Part shown: positions 1 through 7,734 of the stretch, piece by piece | How positions within the stretch are numbered: position 1 is the first letter of the stretch | Layout of the letters: every line of letters starts with the position of its first letter | The notes under the pieces: model-generated | What the model was told of the DNA's origin: nothing | Seen by the model: the letters and a program-made list of their open reading frames with translations, nothing else | Databases searched by the model: none | Translations under genes and position numbers: made by a program | Origin: Pirellula sp. SH-Sr6A | GTDB taxonomy: Bacteria > Planctomycetota > Planctomycetia > Pirellulales > Pirellulaceae | DNA length: 64,000 nucleotides | Direction: 5' to 3' | NCBI RefSeq assembly: GCF_001610875.1 | Contig: NZ_CP011272.1 | Span: 4,941,988-5,005,987 of the forward strand

Positions 1-815
1 TACCGCACTACCTCGATCGACTGAAACAACTGCAGACCGAAGGACTGCCCGAGAAACGCGGCCGCTTCCTGGAATATCTGAATCGCTCGTCCGACCAAGG
101 GGTAACGCAATTGATTGCCAGCATCGATGAGGAGGTCGACGCGATCGAACAACGCATCAAGGAATTGAACCAGACGCTAGTGAAAGTCGATTTCCGATCG
201 GGACGCTATCTTCAATTGCAACCACAGCGTATCCGCGACGAACGGTTGCGAAGTCTCGATTTCGCAGTGCGTAAAGTACGCAGCGCCGCATTGAAAGAGG
301 ATGGTGGTGAAAGCCATTACAAAGCGTTGCAGGAAATGGTGACCATCCTCCGCGACGCCGGAGAGAATCGTAGGCTGCAAGGCTCCAGGGCATTGCTCGA
401 TGCAAGATTTCGCCTTCAGTTTTTTGTCGTTGAGGTCGATCGACAATCGGGAGATCGTTCCCCTCCTCGAACGGGATCGCAAAGCGGAAGCGGTGGCGAA
501 AAAGAGTTGATGGCTAGCCATATCCTGACGGCATCCCTCAGCTATGCACTGTGCCCAGCCGCCGCGACGAAACCCCTTTATGCAACGGTTGTCCTCGACG
601 AGGCCTTCTCGAAGAGCTCTCCCTCTGCCGCCAGTCGTATCATCGAAGCCCTTCGAATCTTCAGCCTCCACCCCATTTTCGTCACGCCGAACAAAGAGAT
701 TGGACTGCTAAAACAACACACTCGAAAAGTGATCTGCGTTCAGCGCCCTAAGAAAGAAGCGAGCCTCGCATCGATCACGTGGGAGCGGCTAGAGAGCATC
801 GCGCGACCCAAATGA
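1..815 (+). CDS. jetC: JetC-like SMC-family ATPase of a Wadjet system (C-terminal part)
   Basis: The reading frame is open from base 3 to the stop at 813-815, so about 270 C-terminal residues of a longer protein are present and the start lies outside the window. The segment ends with the second half of an ABC/SMC-type ATPase head: an ABC signature-like GSGGEKE followed by a Walker B-like VVLDEAFSK, then a switch-like VTPNKE. The part before it is charged and heptad-like, as expected for an SMC coiled coil. In Wadjet systems JetABC form a condensin-like complex that extrudes plasmid DNA for cleavage by JetD. The stop overlaps the jetD start (ATGA), which supports the assignment. Calling it JetC rather than another SbcC/MukB-like ATPase rests mainly on the adjacent jetD; jetA and jetB would have to lie upstream, off the window. 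Confidence 0.8.
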   Translation, partial: PHYLDRLKQLQTEGLPEKRGRFLEYLNRSSDQGVTQLIASIDEEVDAIEQRIKELNQTLVKVDFRSGRYLQLQPQRIRDERLRSLDFAVRKVRSAALKEDGGESHYKALQEMVTILRDAGENRRLQGSRALLDARFRLQFFVVEVDRQSGDRSPPRTGSQSGSGGEKELMASHILTASLSYALCPAAATKPLYATVVLDEAFSKSSPSAASRIIEALRIFSLHPIFVTPNKEIGLLKQHTRKVICVQRPKKEASLASITWERLESIARPK

Positions 816-2017
816 AGTCCCCAGAAGCATGTCGCCGCATCTTAGCCAAACAATGGGAATCACCGACGTATCGAGAGACCCGATTGCTCGGTGGGCACGA
901 CGTTTGGCCGATTTCTATTCCCATCGGACGACCTCCCTCGCGATGGATGTGGCAGGAACTTGATCGCGTCAAACGTCACATCGATGCTTGGCGAAACGTT
1001 CGAGTTGGTGAAGTTCTTTGGAAGAAGGTTCGCTACCGGGCCGCCGCCTCGGACGTGGAGGTCCCGTTTTCTTGGCGATTGCATCGGCCAAGCGAATGGA
1101 TCGATGCGATTCATGATCGGCGCGTTCGTGACGAGTTTGACGCGATGGCGAAGTGGGTCGAACACTCCGATCCGCTCTTCCATCGGTTGCTGATTCGAAG
1201 GCGTTCACTGTGGACAGGCAAACCAGAGGAGGAGGTCATCCAAGCCTTGCGAGTTGCTGAAGAGTTAACACCGGGATGCGCCGAAGCCCAACCGCTCCGG
1301 TCGCTTGGGTTGGTGGGTACGGACACCAAGTTCTTTGAGCGACACTCCAGCTTGATCGCTGCCCTTCTCGATGAGCGGTTCGAAGGGGAGGTAAGTCGGA
1401 TCGGCTTGGAAGACTTTCTCGGTGCCTACCGGGAAAGCGAACATTGGCTATTGGTTTACGACATGGACGGGGGCTTGCTACCCTACCGGCGACTGCGAAT
1501 TCGGAGCGTGGATTTGAGCTCGACTCCCCTACCGGGTGATCGTGTTCTTTTGATTGAAAACGAATCCTGCTTGCATCAATTGCCCGCGTGTCCTGGAACG
1601 ATCGCGGTATTAGGGACAGGATTCGATTTAGGTTGGACCGACGCACTATGGCTTCGCGAACGGAGTGTTGGATACTGGGGCGATCTCGACACCTGGGGGC
1701 TTGCCTTCCTTGCGAAGGCCCGACGATCGCTTCCTCATTTGCAGCCTTTGCTGATGACTTCGGAGGTGTTCGGCCATTTTCAATGGAAGGCTGTCCGCGA
1801 ACCCGTTCATGCGGGAATTGAGCCCCCTGTCGGGTTAACCGAACTAGAACAAGATCTCTATCGATGGCTGCTTTCGACGGACCGAGGCCGATTGGAGCAA
1901 GAGTTCCTCTCGCGAGAAGTCGTTCACGCCGCCATTCGCCAGTGGCAAGAGCCGGTAATCGTCCAACACAATCATTCGCAACATTCAATTCCAAAGTCAG
2001 ATACCGAACCCGTTTGA
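812..2017 (+). CDS. jetD: JetD, Wadjet Toprim-like nuclease subunit (DUF3322/DUF2220)
   Basis: 401 aa starting at the ATG of an ATGA overlap with jetC. The N-terminal half resembles DUF3322 and the C-terminal half DUF2220, the Toprim-like domain of JetD that cleaves circular plasmid DNA. The acidic motifs look intact: an ENE motif near residue 250 (LLIENES) and a DxD in the YWGDLDTWG segment near residue 297. An RLEQEF stretch near residue 364 matches the usual JetD C-terminus. The last roughly 15 codons and the TGA stop lie inside a 254-bp tandem repeat that begins at 1971, so the native tail seems to have been replaced or extended by repeat sequence. Since the conserved domain is finished before that point, the protein is probably still functional. 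Confidence 0.88.
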   Translation: MKSPEACRRILAKQWESPTYRETRLLGGHDVWPISIPIGRPPSRWMWQELDRVKRHIDAWRNVRVGEVLWKKVRYRAAASDVEVPFSWRLHRPSEWIDAIHDRRVRDEFDAMAKWVEHSDPLFHRLLIRRRSLWTGKPEEEVIQALRVAEELTPGCAEAQPLRSLGLVGTDTKFFERHSSLIAALLDERFEGEVSRIGLEDFLGAYRESEHWLLVYDMDGGLLPYRRLRIRSVDLSSTPLPGDRVLLIENESCLHQLPACPGTIAVLGTGFDLGWTDALWLRERSVGYWGDLDTWGLAFLAKARRSLPHLQPLLMTSEVFGHFQWKAVREPVHAGIEPPVGLTELEQDLYRWLLSTDRGRLEQEFLSREVVHAAIRQWQEPVIVQHNHSQHSIPKSDTEPV

Positions 2018-2031
2018 GCAGTACAAAAGTC

Positions 2032-2097
2032 TCTCGCCACGGCGCAAAGGCGCCAAGATTCGTCGTCCTAACTTTGCGTCGTGGCGCCGTGGCGAGA
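2032..2097. repeat. Long inverted repeat in unit 1 of the tandem repeat
   Basis: Arms TCTCGCCACGGCGC (2032-2045) and GCGCCGTGGCGAGA (2084-2097) are perfect 14-bp reverse complements around a 38-nt loop. The same arms recur at 2286-2299 and 2338-2351. In the third copy (from about 2540) two arm positions have changed without compensation (CCACGG to CCTCGG on the left, CCGTGG to CCTTGG on the right). No T-tract follows, so it does not look like a simple intrinsic terminator. A REP-like or non-autonomous mobile element is possible. Confidence 0.85.
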
Positions 2098-2170
2098 ATC
2101 GGCTTTACATTGAGGAGCTATTGCAACCTCCGCAGCCAGCAGCTCCGTTGGATCACTTTCTTCACGCACG

Positions 2171-2212
2171 TCGTCCTACTCCTACTCAGCATCGCGGTAC
2201 TCGTATTTGATT
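2171..2212 (-). repeat. Dispersed GAGYACCG-CTGAG element, copy 1
   Basis: Read on the minus strand this is TACGAGTACCGCGATGCTGAG followed by TAGGAGTAGG. A second copy lies at 2425-2466 inside repeat unit two, and related copies lie at 3638-3692 (minus) and 3859-3930 (plus). The common core is GAGYACCG, five or six variable bases, then CTGAG, flanked by CGAGTA/CGAGCA reiterations. Confidence 0.65.
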
Positions 2213-2614
2213 CCCCTCTTTCCGATCATTCGCAACATTCAATTCCAAAGTCAGATACCGAACCCGTTTGAGCAGTACAAAAGTCTCTCGCCACGGCGCA
2301 AAGGCGCCAAGATTCGTCGTCCTAACTTTGCGTCGTGGCGCCGTGGCGAGAATCGGCTTTACATTGAGGAGCTATTGCAACCTCCGCAGCCAGCAGCTCC
2401 GTGGGATCACTTTATTCACGCACGTCGTCCTACTCCTACTCAGCATCGCGGTACTCGTATTTGATTCCCCTCTTTCCGATCATTCGCAACATTCAATTCC
2501 AAAGCCAAATATCGAACCCGTTTGAGCAATACAAAGGTCTCTCGCCTCGGCGCAAAGGCGGCAAGATTCTTCGTCCTAACTTTGCGTCGTGGCGCCTTGG
2601 CGAGAATCGGCTTT

Positions 2615-2822
2615 CCCCTCCGAATCAACATCGGTTTGTTCGCCGCTGTTTTTGCAGTGGGGAAAATTCTGCGATCGATTCCAACATGAACAGCCCATCT
2701 CCAATATCGGTTCGTTTTGTCGAACAAGGAGACTTCTCTCCATGACGAGAAGTGGTGACGACAACTCCTCGCGCCTTTGCGGGAGTTGGATTTTCCATTG
2801 CGGAATGATACAGATCACGTGG
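2615..2822. other. Intergenic segment with a weak hairpin
   Basis: No gene is supported here. An imperfect inverted repeat, CAACTCC...GGAGTTG at 2762-2788, lies between jetD (plus) and the small membrane-protein gene (minus) and could act as a weak terminator for the convergent pair. It has only a short T stretch on its plus-strand 3' side. Confidence 0.3.
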
Positions 2823-3317
2823 TCAGTGCGAACGACTTACCACTTCCTCAAACTCCATTCTGAGACTCAAAGTATCCCCTGATTCCACATTGCTTGCTGC
2901 ATGGATTGAACCAATGCGGTGGTATGCGGAATGCCGAAAAGCCGTTACCGGAATGGGTGTCACTGCCATCAACACGATACCAAAGAAAATCGATCCTCCG
3001 AGATCGCTTGGGTCGTAGGCTGAGAATGATGCCCAAGCGAGAAATGCAGCAAGGCAACCTCCCCAACCCATTGTTAGATTGCGAAAAATCGGTGTGAAGT
3101 CACGGAACCCCAGCCAAACGGTTGCGCAACCGAGAATCAGCATAGTGAATCCCGCGGCGATCAAATGAATTCCAGCTTGCAAACCGGACAGCATCGCGAG
3201 TGGAGATGTGGCAGCGAACAGACCTCCGATAAGGATCAACCTAAGTTTGGCGGGATTCCTCCGGTGTTGCCTAGGAAGAGTACTCCCGCACGAATTGGAG
3301 ACTGCGTATGGATTCAC
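2823..3317 (-). CDS. Small multi-pass membrane protein, unknown function
   Basis: 164 aa from a GTG start, beginning MNPY, an opening common among short planctomycete membrane proteins. About four hydrophobic segments are visible (around residues 26-46, 48-70, 82-100 and 107-125), followed by a polar tail, so an integral membrane location is likely. No catalytic motif or named domain is recognisable. There is no good Shine-Dalgarno sequence in front of the GTG. It stands alone between the repeat array and a gene-poor stretch. It is judged real from its hydrophobic periodicity and the MNPY start, but the function is unknown. Confidence 0.6.
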   Translation of the reverse strand: MNPYAVSNSCGSTLPRQHRRNPAKLRLILIGGLFAATSPLAMLSGLQAGIHLIAAGFTMLILGCATVWLGFRDFTPIFRNLTMGWGGCLAAFLAWASFSAYDPSDLGGSIFFGIVLMAVTPIPVTAFRHSAYHRIGSIHAASNVESGDTLSLRMEFEEVVSRSH

Positions 3318-3637
3318 GATTTCTTAACTCGGCGAACGATTCGCATCCGTGGGCTAGCGCGATACGCGTTGACTTCAAAGCCGCCCCGACCGCGGGCTCG
3401 GATGCATGCGATTCTCAAGGGCCAATCGCACCGCTTCGTTGTTTAGTCTACCCCGTCGAGTTTCTTCTTTCCACAATGGGGGCATCACTTCGCCGCCGCC
3501 ACGACAAGCGTGATGAGTATGAGTGATAACCTATGGCAAACAACCGATTTGATCCGTGACACCGATCAAGTGACTCAATCCATGTAAAAGCGGCCCATCC
3601 AAACTTTCGTCAACCTAGCTTACGTCGGACGATACTT

Positions 3638-3692
3638 CGTGCTCGTTCTCAGCATCGCGGTGCTCGTGATCGTAATCGTCGATTGGATTAGA
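3638..3692 (-). repeat. Dispersed GAGYACCG-CTGAG element, copy 3
   Basis: On the minus strand the core reads GAGCACCGCGATGCTGAG followed by AACGAGCACGAAG, with CGATTACGATCAC on the other side. It matches the core in the 254-bp repeat except for Y positions, but the sequence around it is different, so the core is a separate mobile or recurrent unit. Confidence 0.65.
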
Positions 3693-3858
3693 ACGTAATC
3701 GATTGTGCTACACGTGACCTTTGATCGTGGGAATGACAATGACGCCCCTCCGGCCAACACGAAGCATTAAAAGCATCGGCGACGTACTCGATCGAAAGAC
3801 GAAAAGCGTCGAGTAGATCATGGTCAAACAAACAATCGGTGATTTTTGATTCGATTAG

Positions 3859-3930
3859 AATTCGAATTCGAGTACGAATTCGAGTACGAGTACGAGTACG
3901 AGCACCGTTTCACTGAGCACGTGCAGTGCG
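3859..3930 (+). repeat. Dispersed GAGYACCG-CTGAG element, copy 4, with hexamer reiteration
   Basis: Several CGAGTA hexamers run into GAGCACCGTTTCACTGAG and then CACGTGCAGTGCG. The core keeps GAGCACCG and CTGAG but has a different centre (TTTCA for CGATG). An AATTCG reiteration (about 3859-3882) precedes it. Confidence 0.65.
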
Positions 3931-4024
3931 TATGAATGACAATGGGGGCAGTCACCGATGTCGCCGGAAACCGCGCTTCCAAAAGTCCGAAAGGCACCCG
4001 CGGCGACGGTGGTGCATTGGCCGG

Positions 4025-4723
4025 TCAAGCATAATCTGTGACACCGATGTGCCGATCCAAGTTTAGCTTTTCGGACTCAGTCATACGATCGCGATGATAA
4101 CGTATTGAAAATCCACCAGTAAGGCGACCATTTTCATTGACCATCCAGTCGGTCACTTCATCGAGCGCCACAACGTATCGATCGCCAATCGCGTAATTCG
4201 GCAGAGTGTCCGGTACTTCAAACAGTTCGGCACTGAAGTTGTCGCCTTCGGTCGCGGTGTTGTTGAGCCACATGAATGCGCTATTGTTGCCATCTACCAG
4301 TTTTGTCTTGATGAGCGCGTCAGGCCGTGCCGAACCATCCGATGGTAGCATTGTGCGAAATTGTCCGATCGATTCTTGGGCATCTCGAATCGTTTGTTGA
4401 TAAGCAGGGTCATTCGACTGGACAAAGTCAAACCGTGGACCGGGATCCATGTCCGTTTTGCGGCCCATTTCCCGGCGAGCCATTTGCCAATCATGCCAAC
4501 AGTTCTCCGGATCGATGTCAGAGTATCCGCGAGCCCCATCCATTTTGCGTGCGTCGCCAACGTCCATCATGATGCAGGTACCGCTGTCACGAATCGAGTG
4601 AACTTCGTCCTTTGAGAGCGGCGAGCCTTTCTTGTCTTCCGCGTGGCCAAGAAGGAGGATTAGTGCAGGCATGAAGACGGGTACGAGCTCGTCGCTTTCA
4701 GGTTCCACGTTCATTCTCCACAC
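4025..4723 (-). CDS. DUF2314 domain protein, unknown function
   Basis: 232 aa. The C-terminal third (about residues 140-215) fits DUF2314: a KTKLVDGNNSAFMW opening, then a GDRY segment, the DWM motif and GGFSIR near the end. The N-terminal two thirds has a short hydrophobic stretch and a WHDW segment but no domain I recognise. DUF2314 has no established biochemical role. Start could also be the ATG at codon 4. It reads in the same direction as two small orphan genes upstream (4808-5203 and 5311-5706), with gaps of about 85-110 bp, so the three may form a loose transcription unit. Confidence 0.72.
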   Translation of the reverse strand: MWRMNVEPESDELVPVFMPALILLLGHAEDKKGSPLSKDEVHSIRDSGTCIMMDVGDARKMDGARGYSDIDPENCWHDWQMARREMGRKTDMDPGPRFDFVQSNDPAYQQTIRDAQESIGQFRTMLPSDGSARPDALIKTKLVDGNNSAFMWLNNTATEGDNFSAELFEVPDTLPNYAIGDRYVVALDEVTDWMVNENGRLTGGFSIRYHRDRMTESEKLNLDRHIGVTDYA

Positions 4724-4807
4724 ACCACAGCGGCATTGACTGGGCCGTCGCCAATCAACATTGACCTTAGAAACGACGCGATCGGCGGCTTCGCGTCCAA
4801 CGCTTTT

Positions 4808-5203
4808 TTATACATCGATTACAGCATTGATCATTTGCTTCAGCGTAGCGTCAATTTCCTCACTGCTGAGGCACTCTGCTTCACGCAAAGCAGCGTAGAA
4901 GTTACCTATGAGATTCGGGGTGTGCTCATCCCAGCATGCACACACAAGGGTACATGCCGCGGCCCTCAAGACGTGATTGGTTTGCGCCAAGTCTCGATAA
5001 ATGGAACTGGCTGCGTTCAACGCATCGCGTCGCAGCTGATCGTTGGGCGGTGGGCCCAGTGATCTTTCCAGTCTGCGCAATGCCTTCCCCAGTCGCTTGT
5101 CTTTTTGGTCGCATCGTAGACGATAGCAAAACGCAATGCCCAATCGTCGGAATTGGGAAAGTGTAAGACTATCGATCGATTCTCGAAGATTGGGAGTGGA
5201 CAT
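4808..5203 (-). CDS. Conserved-looking hypothetical protein, mostly helical
   Basis: 131 aa from an ATG. The sequence is rich in Leu, Arg and Ala in a pattern suggesting a bundle of helices, with Cys-rich patches (ACTLVCACW) in the second half. There is no signal peptide and no membrane segment. I do not recognise a family. It sits between the DUF2314 gene and another 131-aa orphan on the same strand, and the reverse-strand frames over it look like shadows. It is accepted as a gene on length and context only. Confidence 0.5.
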   Translation of the reverse strand: MSTPNLRESIDSLTLSQFRRLGIAFCYRLRCDQKDKRLGKALRRLERSLGPPPNDQLRRDALNAASSIYRDLAQTNHVLRAAACTLVCACWDEHTPNLIGNFYAALREAECLSSEEIDATLKQMINAVIDV

Positions 5204-5310
5204 CTAACTTTAACATTGACGCGAAAGTGTGATGGATCGACTTCGCCGCTCCAGTGCATCGCATTGTCCGGCGATATTCTCGATTCGTAGCAATTGTATC
5301 GTGGCGACGC

Positions 5311-5706
5311 CTAAACGTCACGCTCCAAAAGCATCTGGCGCTCCCCGCATTCGTCAAAGTAGTAGGCGAGGCGATTGGGAATACATCCGATCAGCGTTCC
5401 CCAGCCTCCGAGTTTTGCCTGCTCAATGGCGTCGGAAAGTTCCATCTCTCGCCCATCGATGCTATCGTTCGCTGACAGTACGTAGCAAGTTTTCGGCGCG
5501 TTCCGAGCCGCCAACACGTCTTGAACATGCACGTTGGGAGATAAGGCGCTAGTAAATCTGGTATCGAAGTCACGGCAATGATTCAAGCGATCCAACATTC
5601 GGCCCCGCTTGTTCGCGGACTGCAAGCATTGAAGCCACCGCAGTCGCCGTGCCGGCTGAATAAACGAACGGATCAATGATTCTTCGTGGGGGTGCATTTG
5701 AGTCAC
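5311..5706 (-). CDS. Hypothetical cytosolic protein
   Basis: 131 aa from a GTG start (an in-frame ATG lies three codons on, at 5697). The N-terminal part has a basic, aromatic SFIQPARRLRWL segment and a MLDRLNH motif; the C-terminal half contains a WGTLIGCIPNRLAYYF stretch that looks like a strand-helix core. I have the impression of a small family seen in planctomycetes and other bacteria but cannot name it. It is the first gene of a possible three-gene minus-strand group with the 4808 and 4025 genes. Confidence 0.6.
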   Translation of the reverse strand: MTQMHPHEESLIRSFIQPARRLRWLQCLQSANKRGRMLDRLNHCRDFDTRFTSALSPNVHVQDVLAARNAPKTCYVLSANDSIDGREMELSDAIEQAKLGGWGTLIGCIPNRLAYYFDECGERQMLLERDV

Positions 5707-5852
5707 GAACGAAAAGGATCACTCACGTGGAGCGAGGAAAGCATGGAATACCCAAGGCCGGTTGATCGAGACGTTGAGTGCATCCGCTGCGAGATTTGGG
5801 TCCCCGATTCGCAAGGTTAAGCATCCCTACGAGTCATTCCAAATGGACTGCA

Positions 5853-7556
5853 CTACTCCTTGGCAGCCTCCAATGCTTGCTGACGCGGGAGCTCGAATTC
5901 ATCGCCAGGATTCCATGTCTGCATCGTTTCTTGGTTGGCACATTGCCAGCCGACTTGCAGCAAGAGCCGGATATCTTGGACCGCGCCGGAGAGATCCCAA
6001 TCGGGATTGTATTCATCCGAACGCTGGTGGTAGTCGCGATCGGTCCAAGCATCAAGTTGCTTCTTGCCCCAGCCTTCCGGTTTACCAATCACTTCATAAC
6101 CAGAGTGAAGATACAAACCAGGAACGCCCACTTTGGCCAGCGAGAATTGATCCGAGCGGTAGTAATAGCCTTTGCTCGGCTCTCGATCCGGAATGACGGT
6201 TCGCGACTGCGACTGAGCTGCAGCGGTCACGAGGGCATCGAGCGAACTTTTCCCAAATCCGATAACCTGCACATCCCGAGTCGGACCCAAAAAGTTCAGT
6301 CCGTCGATGTTGATGACGGCGGTCAACTTTCCATTAGGGATCGGCGGATGCTCTGCAAAGTATTTGGAACCGAGCAGCCCCTGCTCTTCCGCACCGACGG
6401 CCGCGAACAAGATCGAACGTCGAGGTTGTGCACCGCTATGGACAATCGCATCGGCGATCGCCAGCAGTGCGGCCGTACCGGATGCGTTGTCGATCGCTCC
6501 GTTATAGATCGTGTCACCTTTTTCATCCCGGCTCGCGGCAATACCGATGTGATCGTGGTGCGCCATGAACACCAAATACTCGTCCTGCAGTTTCGGATCG
6601 GTGCCGGGAAGGACGGCTAGTACGTTTGCCGTCTCGCGTTCCCTCGCTTCGCATGCGAAGGATGTGGTTAGGGCGATACCGAGAGGTACAGGCTTGAAAT
6701 CGCGACTCTCCGCTTTGGCCCGAAGCTGTTCCAAATCGAATCCTGCGGACGCGACCATTCGCTTCGTGGCCGCATCCGTCATCCAAGCTTTGAGATCCAT
6801 ACGGGGCGCTTGGCTATCGCGAAGCTCAAACTCCTCGCCGGTCCAAGACGTTTGGATCACGCTAAAGGGGTAACCCGCGGAAGGATCCGTATGGATGATG
6901 ATCGCCCCCGCAGCACCTTGTCTTGCAGCGCTTTCGTATTTGTAATCCCAGCGACCGTAGTAGAGCCGGCGAGCTCCGGCGAAGAGATTCGGATCTTGCT
7001 CGGGGTCATTGTTCATCATTAACAAAATCTTGCCCCGAAGATCGACGTTTTTGTAGTCGTCCCAATCAAACTCGGGAGCTTGGATGCCATAGCCGACGAA
7101 GACCACTTCGGCATCCGCCACCCGATTGATTTTCTCCGGCTTCCCGGCGACGGCGATGAAATCGTCGAAGTATCGAAATGGTTCTCCGACCGCTTTCTGA
7201 TTTTGGCTAAAACTCCACTCCTTTTCCGGCTGGGAAAGCTGACCGATCATCGGAAATGGTTGGCGGTAGGAGCCTAAGGATTTGATTGGTTTAAGTCCCA
7301 ATGCTTTGAACTGTGTTTCCAGATAGAGCTGCGTCAGTTTGTCTCCCGTCGACGCAGGGCCTCGCCCCTCCAAGAGGTCATCGGCGAGAAACTGAATATG
7401 ACCGTGCAGTTGATGCTCCTGGACGTTCGCAAGAATCGAGTCCAGAGGCTCCTCGCCCCACAGCGTGGAGGTGGTAAAGAGGGAGCAGTTCCAGCTCGCG
7501 ATCCATACGGAGAGGCACACGATCCAGCGAGATCGATTGGGCAAGTTGGCATACAT
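5853..7556 (-). CDS. Secreted M28-family zinc aminopeptidase with PA domain
   Basis: 567 aa with an N-terminal hydrophobic signal (about residues 10-33). A PA-type insert (roughly 110-260) precedes the M28 catalytic domain. Zinc-site motifs are visible in order: HHDHIG, AIDNASGT, GAEEQGLLGS and INIDGLN, with a late LYLHSGYEV supplying the terminal His. These fit a di-zinc exopeptidase acting outside the cytoplasm or in the periplasm-like compartment. The start is the ATG just before the signal peptide. It is divergent from the GntP permease gene 178 bp away and does not belong to a clear operon. The peptide substrate cannot be told. Confidence 0.9.
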   Translation of the reverse strand: MYANLPNRSRWIVCLSVWIASWNCSLFTTSTLWGEEPLDSILANVQEHQLHGHIQFLADDLLEGRGPASTGDKLTQLYLETQFKALGLKPIKSLGSYRQPFPMIGQLSQPEKEWSFSQNQKAVGEPFRYFDDFIAVAGKPEKINRVADAEVVFVGYGIQAPEFDWDDYKNVDLRGKILLMMNNDPEQDPNLFAGARRLYYGRWDYKYESAARQGAAGAIIIHTDPSAGYPFSVIQTSWTGEEFELRDSQAPRMDLKAWMTDAATKRMVASAGFDLEQLRAKAESRDFKPVPLGIALTTSFACEARERETANVLAVLPGTDPKLQDEYLVFMAHHDHIGIAASRDEKGDTIYNGAIDNASGTAALLAIADAIVHSGAQPRRSILFAAVGAEEQGLLGSKYFAEHPPIPNGKLTAVINIDGLNFLGPTRDVQVIGFGKSSLDALVTAAAQSQSRTVIPDREPSKGYYYRSDQFSLAKVGVPGLYLHSGYEVIGKPEGWGKKQLDAWTDRDYHQRSDEYNPDWDLSGAVQDIRLLLQVGWQCANQETMQTWNPGDEFELPRQQALEAAKE

Positions 7557-7734
7557 GCGTTGGTTTCCAAGTTTCGAGAACGGAGAATGCCCGGGATAGT
7601 ATATCGATTTTTTCGAAGAAACTTGCGATATTCACGCCCCAACTCCTATCGCGGATGGAAGGAGGTGAGAATGCGGTTAAATTAGTGAATCGAATCGCCC
7701 TGGCGCGAACTTCCCTCCCGTTCGGACACGTTTT

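Larger units (their letters stand above)
1971..2614. repeat. 254-bp tandem repeat, about 2.5 copies
   Basis: The segment starting ATCATTCGCAACATTC at 1971 recurs at 2225 and 2479, an exact period of 254 bp. Copies one (1971-2224) and two (2225-2478) differ at only two positions that I could see. The third copy stops at 2614 after 136 bp and has diverged more. Each unit carries a long palindrome and, in the complete copies, a GAGTACC...CTGAG module on the minus strand. Open frames inside the array that end in the same HSIPKSDTEPV-type tail are repeat artefacts. The near identity of the first two copies suggests a recent duplication or gene conversion. No transposase is encoded. Confidence 0.93.
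3318..4024. other. Gene-poor 0.7-kb intergenic region
   Basis: No convincing coding frame was found. The region contains two copies of the dispersed GAGYACCG-CTGAG element (3638-3692 on minus, 3859-3930 on plus) and simple GAATTCGAGTACGAGTACG-type reiterations. The rest shows no feature I can name. It separates the small membrane-protein gene from the DUF2314 gene. Confidence 0.6.

Noticed and set aside
1864-2745. Several open frames of 85-135 codons across the tandem array
   Set aside because: They repeat the same C-terminal residues because they read through identical repeat units; no start signals and no domain. They are artefacts of the array.
5853-6620. Plus-strand frames of 144-280 codons over the M28 peptidase gene
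   Set aside because: They are antisense to a gene whose zinc ligands are all visible and carry no domain of their own.
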